A stretch of 64,000 nucleotides of DNA from Marinobacterium_E sp035458585 (lineage in GTDB: Bacteria; Pseudomonadota; Gammaproteobacteria; Pseudomonadales; Balneatricaceae). The position numbers and the translations under genes are program-made. Where the stretch lies: positions 19,139-83,138 of the forward strand of contig DATHZN010000087.1 in the NCBI GenBank assembly GCA_035458585.1. Reading direction: 5' to 3'. The notes beneath the pieces are model-generated. The model saw only the letters and a program-made list of their open reading frames with translations. It was not told the DNA's origin and made no database searches. Shown here piece by piece: positions 59,080 to 64,000 of the stretch (positions within the stretch are counted from its first letter, which is position 1; every line of letters begins with the position of its first letter).

Positions 59080-60738
59080 ATGTACATTTACAATGATATT
59101 GATCAGCGGCTTGTGGACGAGCGGGTTGAACAGTACCGCGACCAGACCCGTCGATTTCTGGCCGGGGAGATTAGTGAAGACGAGTTTCTAGCGCTACGTC
59201 TGATGAATGGGCTTTACGTCCAACGTCAGGCCCCGATGTTACGGGTGGCAATCCCATACGGTCTGATGAGTGCCGAGCAGTTGCGCGTTTTGGCTGAGGT
59301 ATCACGCGATTACGACAAGGGATACGGACACTTTACCACGCGTACGAATATTCAGTTCAACTGGCCCAAGCTGGAGGAGGTGCCAGATATCCTGGCGCGC
59401 CTTGCTCAGGTGCAGTTACACGCGATTCAGACCTCAGGTAACTGCATTCGTAATACGACCACTGACCACTTTGCCGGTATTCACCCGTCAGAGACTGAGG
59501 ATCCGCGCCCCTGGTGTGAGTTGATTCGCCAGTGGTCGACACTCCATCCTGAGTTTGCCTACCTACCGCGAAAATTTAAGATTGCTGTAACAGGTTCAAA
59601 GGAGGACAGGGCCGCCTCACAGGTTCATGATGTGGGTCTGCATCTGGTACGCAATGCTGAGGGTGAGCTGGGTTTCGAAGTTCTTGTGGGGGGCGGGCTT
59701 GGTCGAACGCCGATTATTGGTAAGAAGATTCGCGATTTTCTTCCCGCGCAAGAGTTGATCTCCTACCTCGAGGCGATCCTGCGGATCTACAATTTAAAAG
59801 GCCGTCGCGATAACAAGTACAAAGCTCGTATCAAGATTCTTGTCGAAGCGATGGGCATTGAGGCCTTCACCGAGTTGGTAGAGGCACACTGGGAAACCCT
59901 CAAGGGTGGTGAGCTGCGCATTCCCCAAGAGGAGATTGATCGGGTTAGCGCTTTCTTTGCTGATCACCCTTACCGTGATGATGCGGCAGCAGACCTCAGC
60001 TTGGATGAGAAGCTTGATTCGGATGAGGAGTTTCGCACTTGGTATGCGCGCAACACACACCCGCACAAAAAACCGGGTTACCGGGCGGTTACCGTCTCAT
60101 TAAAACCCCATCTTGGTGCACCCGGTGATATTACGGCACTGCAGATGGAAGTGGTTGCAGAGCTGGCTGAGCGCTTCTCATTTGCACAGATTCGATCAAC
60201 TCATGAACAGAATCTAGTGCTGGCTGACGTGGCCCAGGCCGATCTCTTCGCTGTTTGGCAAGTGTTAGCAGAGCACAATCTGGCTCGTCCCAATATAGGA
60301 CTGTTAACCGATATGATTGTCTGCCCGGGTTTTGATTTCTGTTCCCTGGCCAATGCACACACACTGAATATTGCGGACCAGATCAACCAGACCTTTGAGG
60401 ATCTTGATTATCTGCATGATCTTGGTGAGATAAGACTGAATATGTCAGGCTGTATTAATGCTTGTGGTCACCATCACGTCGGCCATATTGGTATTCTTGG
60501 TGTCGATAAGAAGGGTGAAGATTGGTACCAGATTACACTGGGTGGGTCGAGCCGCGAGGATGCCTCACTGGGTAAGGTACTAGGTCGGGCCGTGGCTGCT
60601 GATGATGTGGCGCAGACACTGAAGCAAATACTTGAGACCTATGTTGAGATTCGCCTCCCGGGCGAGCGTTTTATCGATACTGTACGCCGCGTCGGCGTGG
60701 CACCGTTTAAGGAGGCTGTCTATGCCGTTGCTGATTGA
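59080..60738 (+). CDS. cysI: Siroheme-[4Fe-4S] sulfite (nitrite) reductase
   Basis: 552 aa, the size of the pseudomonad CysI. It reduces sulfite to sulfide with six electrons. Conserved sites: FTTRTNIQFNWPKLEEV and SGNCIRNTTTDHFAG (substrate-binding Arg/Lys), KIAVTGSKEDRAASQVHDVG, and the siroheme/cluster cysteines in VCPGFDFCSLA (C-x5-C) and SGCINACGHHHVGH (C-x3-C). No flavoprotein CysJ gene is next to it, so electrons may come from ferredoxin or an unlinked partner. Its end overlaps the DUF934 gene by 17 bp. Confidence 0.95.
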   Translation: MYIYNDIDQRLVDERVEQYRDQTRRFLAGEISEDEFLALRLMNGLYVQRQAPMLRVAIPYGLMSAEQLRVLAEVSRDYDKGYGHFTTRTNIQFNWPKLEEVPDILARLAQVQLHAIQTSGNCIRNTTTDHFAGIHPSETEDPRPWCELIRQWSTLHPEFAYLPRKFKIAVTGSKEDRAASQVHDVGLHLVRNAEGELGFEVLVGGGLGRTPIIGKKIRDFLPAQELISYLEAILRIYNLKGRRDNKYKARIKILVEAMGIEAFTELVEAHWETLKGGELRIPQEEIDRVSAFFADHPYRDDAAADLSLDEKLDSDEEFRTWYARNTHPHKKPGYRAVTVSLKPHLGAPGDITALQMEVVAELAERFSFAQIRSTHEQNLVLADVAQADLFAVWQVLAEHNLARPNIGLLTDMIVCPGFDFCSLANAHTLNIADQINQTFEDLDYLHDLGEIRLNMSGCINACGHHHVGHIGILGVDKKGEDWYQITLGGSSREDASLGKVLGRAVAADDVAQTLKQILETYVEIRLPGERFIDTVRRVGVAPFKEAVYAVAD

Positions 60739-61168
60739 TCGCCAGATAAGTTTGGGGCAGGAGGATTATCGTTTTATACCCTTTGGTGAGTATCTTGAAT
60801 TGGGTGAAGACGATCAGGTCAAGGTCAATGCGGTGCAGGTCAGCGGCGATGACCCGCTTGAGCAGCTGCTTCCACTTGCTGAACAGTTCGCAGCGATCGC
60901 GGTGGAGTTTCCTGTGCTGCGAGATGGACGGGGCTTCAGCATCGCGCGTGAACTTAGGATAGCGGGATTTACTGGTCAAATTCGAGCAGTCGGTGAGACG
61001 AGTCGCGATAAGCTTGCGCTGTTGGAGCGCTGTGGTTTTAACGCGGTTTATCTCAAAGATGAAAGTTTTAAGCCTGAACACCTCAACGCTTACACCGAAA
61101 TGAGTGTCCGCTACCAAGGTGCCGTTGACGATCCGCGCCCAATTTACAGACAGAGGATGCTGTCATGA
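60722..61168 (+). CDS. DUF934 protein of the cysI operon
   Basis: 148 aa from ATG 60722, overlapping cysI by 17 bp. The family is marked by the central FPVLRDGRGFSIARELRIAGFTGQIRAVGE and the GFNAVYLKD and RPIYRQR ends. The same cysI-DUF934 pair occurs in pseudomonads, pointing to a role in sulfite reduction, perhaps as a maturation or electron-transfer helper, but its biochemistry is unknown. Its TGA overlaps the cysH ATG (ATGA). Confidence 0.9.
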   Translation: MPLLIDRQISLGQEDYRFIPFGEYLELGEDDQVKVNAVQVSGDDPLEQLLPLAEQFAAIAVEFPVLRDGRGFSIARELRIAGFTGQIRAVGETSRDKLALLERCGFNAVYLKDESFKPEHLNAYTEMSVRYQGAVDDPRPIYRQRMLS

Positions 61169-61788
61169 GTCTGGATCTCGAGGCGACCAACCGGGCGTTA
61201 GAGCATCGCAGTGCCGATGAAATCGTACGTTGGGCGCTCGAACATTCGCAGCGTCCACTGGTGACAACTAATTTTCGCCCTTATGAGGCGGTTATTTTGC
61301 ACCTGGTAACTCAAATCAGACCTGATATCAGGGTGCTTTGGGTCGATTCCGGCTACAACACTTCTGCCACTTATAGGTTTGCTGAAGCCATTACAAAGCG
61401 TTTGAATCTGAATCTGGTGACCTATATACCCCAAATGAGCAGCGCGCGGCGCAACGTATTGATGGGCGGTATACCGGACGTGGATGATCCCTTACACGAG
61501 GAGTTTACTCGCCAGGTTAAACTTGAGCCTTTTCAGCGGGCGCTGAGTGAACTCAACCCTGATCTCTGGTTTAATGCCATCAGAAAGGATCAGACGGAGT
61601 TTCGGCAGTCTCTAGATATTGTGAGCCAGACTCGTGAGGGTATTCTCAAGGTTGCACCTCTTTTTAACTGGAGTCAGGCTGAACTTGAAGCGTACCTGGA
61701 GCGATTCGCACTACCCAATGAACAAGACTATTTCGATCCCACCAAAGCCCTAGAAACGCGCGAGTGCGGTCTGCATACTCTTCTCTGA
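61165..61788 (+). CDS. cysH: Phosphoadenylyl-sulfate (PAPS) reductase
   Basis: 207 aa. The nucleotide loop VTTNFRPYEAVILHLV, LWVDSGYNTSATYRFAEAI and the C-terminal ETRECGLH with the catalytic Cys match the CysH family. The paired CC...CxxC motif that binds [4Fe-4S] in APS reductases is absent; only one cysteine is present. That marks a PAPS-type reductase, which takes electrons from thioredoxin or glutaredoxin. It is shorter than E. coli CysH (244 aa). An APS kinase is therefore needed elsewhere, because the CysN tail lacks one. Confidence 0.88.
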   Translation: MSLDLEATNRALEHRSADEIVRWALEHSQRPLVTTNFRPYEAVILHLVTQIRPDIRVLWVDSGYNTSATYRFAEAITKRLNLNLVTYIPQMSSARRNVLMGGIPDVDDPLHEEFTRQVKLEPFQRALSELNPDLWFNAIRKDQTEFRQSLDIVSQTREGILKVAPLFNWSQAELEAYLERFALPNEQDYFDPTKALETRECGLHTLL

Positions 61789-61849
61789 TCTGGATCCTTG
61801 ATAATGTACCGCAGCCGGTTGTGCCGCGGAAGTATCCAATGGAGTGCCT

Positions 61850-63964
61850 ATGGAACCGGGTCTTTTTGCGTTTAAAAACTGGATAACGAGTGCGCTGCTC
61901 TCTATTGGAGGCAGTTCAGGTTTTTGGGTTGCCGATGATTCGGCGCACGCGCGTTTGGGAGAATATGTGCCGGCGGATACGGTACTTTATGCCGGTGGAA
62001 GTGCCACTTCTGCTGTCCTAGCGCAGTTAGACTATCTGTACGCTCAGCCCGACCTTGAATTTGACGCGGAGTCGATTGCGCAAGAGATCGAGACTGGGTC
62101 TGGCCACGCGCCATTGCAACGCTTCGGTGCTGCGGTAGTCAGAAACCTCTTCTCTGACGGCAGTGATATTTCAGACGTCTATTCGCGTCTTGGATTGTCC
62201 ATGAACGGCAATCAGGAATTTTACCTCGATGGCCTGGTGCCAGTACTGCACATAACAGCGCTTGAGGGCGAGCGCTTTGAGGATTTTTGGGCATTACAAG
62301 CGCGCAGTGCGGGGTTACCAGTCGAGCAGAAGAGTATCGCAGGTCACGCTTATCTGAGTATTCAACTGACGCCTCCACAGGAGAGAGAGCGTGTTGATCT
62401 AGTTGTCACCCAGCGCGGTGACACCGCAGTTCTAAGCTTCGTAACTCCTTTTGACAGTGCCGGGGAGCTCGCTCAACGCCTCAGAATTGCGACGCCTTCG
62501 GAGAGTTTACAAAGCGCCGGTACACTCGCCGGTTTGCAACAGTCCTATGGTTTTACCCGCGATTTTAATCTGATTATCGACATCCAACAACTCGCAGGAG
62601 CGATACTGAACGTGCAGAGCACACGTATGGCGACGGATATTAAGGCGCTGGCGGCTTTGCTTAATGAACCGGCTCCAAGCGAGTCAATGACTCAGGTTTG
62701 TCGCGAGGAGTATGCTCGCATCGCAAGTTGGATCCCGCGCATTGTCAGTGGTTATACCCTCGTCGAGACGGAGCCCGAATTACGTATTGCAAGTCGCGGC
62801 GTCGTTGAAGTTGCCGTCGGCGATACTCTGCAGAAGCTCAATCTATTGAACGGACACATCCCAGGTCATGTTGCGGACTTCGACAATCAGCTATTCGGAT
62901 TTGGGCTCGGAATCGATATGGATCAGTTGTTACCAGTGACAATTGAGCTCTGGAGTCAGTTTATTCAGCAGACCTTTGCCTGTGCAGAGATACGTGAGGC
63001 TCAACAGCAGATATCGCAGACTAATCCGGCACTACTTGGCCTCTTTACCGGTATGGCTCAGGGAGTGAAAGGAGTTGGGCTGTCACTCTATGGTCTGGAA
63101 TTTGGCGATGCGGCTGCACCGATTAAGAAGCTGGATATGTTACTGAGTGTTGCAACTCAGAATCCTGCGTTGCTCGCATCCTTGGCAGCGGGTTCACCGC
63201 TGGGGGCGTATGGACAGATTCCACTGGATGGTTCATCGGCGAGTGTCGATCTAAGTGAGTTACAACCCGGTTTGACGGCAGAGGTCGCGGTGAGAGGTGA
63301 ATATATCGCGCTTAGCACTGGCACGAAGTCGCAGCAAGCCTCTGCAAACCTGCGGACTGAAGGTTTAGAACCCAATGGGATGATGCAGATGAGCTTTAAC
63401 TACCCAGCATTTGCAGACCTCATTGAAACCTTTCCGGTAGAGTATCTGCAGGTTGATCGCAGCCCAGAAGATGCCAGTCTCTGTGTGGAACGAGTGCGCC
63501 TCGCCAGCTTGTTGCGCCAGACACCGCTGCGGGCGGGCTACTCCATGGGAATAACACCCCAGGGCTTGAATACCTCGACGGTATTTGCATTGACGGAGTT
63601 TGTGCCTGTTCCACCGATTGAACCGGTCGGGCGTTACCAAATCTTCGACCACACATTCAATTGTGATCGCGGTGAGCGCATTGGCATTGAGAACATAAAA
63701 GCAGATGGTACCGGTTCATATACAGAGACGAGTGCTGATGGGCGCTGTGAGGTGTATGCGTTGGAGTATCGCTGGAGTCAGACCGGAGACCGGCTACTTT
63801 TCGAAGGTCTGAGTTCTAAAGGACGTAATAACTGTTCGGCCGAATGGGAAAGTTACGGTCCTTACAACTCGAGTTGTGCACTGATTCGTGCTGCTGATGG
63901 ATTTACCTGTCTCTATGACGAGGATGGGTATGAGTCTCTGTTCAAATACCGTGCTATTAATTGA
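61850..63964 (+). CDS. Large DUF3352-like protein of unknown function
   Basis: 704 aa from ATG 61850, where GGAG sits 5 nt upstream; a GTG two codons earlier is less likely. The start FAFKNWITSALLSIGGSSGFW is mildly hydrophobic but not a clear signal peptide, so export is uncertain. The bulk is a repeated alpha/beta arrangement with VPADTVLYAGGSAT near the N-terminus, a pattern seen in DUF3352 proteins of proteobacteria. A cysteine-bearing C-terminal domain (about 600-704) contains FNCDRGERIGIENIK, RCEVYALEYRW, NCSAEWE and FTCLYDEDGYE and may form disulfides. Substrate and partners unknown. 36 nt remain after its stop codon. Confidence 0.55.
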   Translation: MEPGLFAFKNWITSALLSIGGSSGFWVADDSAHARLGEYVPADTVLYAGGSATSAVLAQLDYLYAQPDLEFDAESIAQEIETGSGHAPLQRFGAAVVRNLFSDGSDISDVYSRLGLSMNGNQEFYLDGLVPVLHITALEGERFEDFWALQARSAGLPVEQKSIAGHAYLSIQLTPPQERERVDLVVTQRGDTAVLSFVTPFDSAGELAQRLRIATPSESLQSAGTLAGLQQSYGFTRDFNLIIDIQQLAGAILNVQSTRMATDIKALAALLNEPAPSESMTQVCREEYARIASWIPRIVSGYTLVETEPELRIASRGVVEVAVGDTLQKLNLLNGHIPGHVADFDNQLFGFGLGIDMDQLLPVTIELWSQFIQQTFACAEIREAQQQISQTNPALLGLFTGMAQGVKGVGLSLYGLEFGDAAAPIKKLDMLLSVATQNPALLASLAAGSPLGAYGQIPLDGSSASVDLSELQPGLTAEVAVRGEYIALSTGTKSQQASANLRTEGLEPNGMMQMSFNYPAFADLIETFPVEYLQVDRSPEDASLCVERVRLASLLRQTPLRAGYSMGITPQGLNTSTVFALTEFVPVPPIEPVGRYQIFDHTFNCDRGERIGIENIKADGTGSYTETSADGRCEVYALEYRWSQTGDRLLFEGLSSKGRNNCSAEWESYGPYNSSCALIRAADGFTCLYDEDGYESLFKYRAIN

Positions 63965-64000
63965 TCATCCACTGCGATTAAGTAGTCTGGATCGGGTTTA

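Noticed and set aside
1..64000. CRISPR arrays, IS elements, prophage genes
   Set aside because: No regularly spaced direct repeats, transposase, integrase or phage structural frame seen on either strand.

Overview
The window looks like chromosomal DNA of a free-living gammaproteobacterium. It carries an rnfABCDGE-nth operon in the order known from E. coli and its relatives, a cysI-DUF934-cysH sulfite-reduction operon of the pseudomonad/marine type, a long (type 2) leuA, a DUF3012 lipoprotein, a CsrA paralogue and a tRNA-Ser(GGA). GC content is moderate. The HiPIP, the BLUF photoreceptor and the large number of signalling genes suggest an aquatic, metabolically flexible organism. Genus and order cannot be settled from the sequence alone. 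I saw no prophage, IS element, CRISPR array or plasmid gene; the window reads as core and signalling chromosome.

Layout. 0-5.4 kb: an EAL phosphodiesterase with a degenerate GGDEF domain, a Sel1 lipoprotein, an ABC1/AarF kinase with a small membrane partner, a DCC-family protein and a glycine-rich secreted protein. 5.5-15.8 kb (amino acid and purine metabolism): an Lrp/AsnC regulator divergent from leuA, an ECF-like sigma factor with a zinc-finger partner, gcvP, an adenine/adenosine deaminase, a trpR-trpE-trpG operon with a trp operator at its start, and a HiPIP. 16.4-24 kb: a membrane histidine kinase, a response-regulator diguanylate cyclase, a DUF2061 protein and a 1117-aa hybrid kinase. 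24-28 kb: CorA-type and Ca/Na transporters, tRNA-Ser(GGA) with a hairpin-rich tail, a DUF3012 lipoprotein and a globin. 28-35.5 kb: a methyltransferase, a BLUF / EAL / variant HD-GYP operon, a DUF4242-class III cyclase fusion, two FKBP isomerases, a homocysteine methyltransferase and an HMG-CoA-lyase-like enzyme.

35.9-46 kb: a receiver/degenerate-GGDEF protein beside a CheB-CheR-PAS fusion, a periplasmic DsrE-like protein, a soluble receiver-kinase coupled to an aminopropyltransferase-like enzyme, a 2OG oxygenase, a ribokinase-like kinase and a GAF hybrid kinase. 46-49 kb: SRAP, a GntR regulator, an Hsp20 gene with a sigma-32 promoter and a ROSE-like leader, a DUF2185 protein and a small CsrA paralogue. 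49-55 kb: nth and the Rnf complex. 55-62 kb: cysDN facing a TauE exporter-cysI-DUF934-cysH operon, i.e. assimilatory sulfate reduction. 62-64 kb: a large DUF3352-like protein.

Two themes stand out. The first is second-messenger and phosphorelay signalling: three EAL or HD-GYP proteins, one intact and two degenerate GGDEF domains, a class III cyclase, BLUF, CheB-CheR, four histidine kinases and CsrA. The second is cis-regulation readable from the DNA: a trp operator, a sigma-32 promoter with an SD-masking hairpin, a terminator abutting a sigma-factor gene, and four evenly spaced GTTATAA repeats between the sulfate-assimilation operons. No single locus is clearly a wholly new system. The best candidates are the blue-light/c-di-GMP operon with its neighbouring DUF4242-cyclase, the receiver/CheB-CheR pair, and the CysN with a decayed APS-kinase tail.
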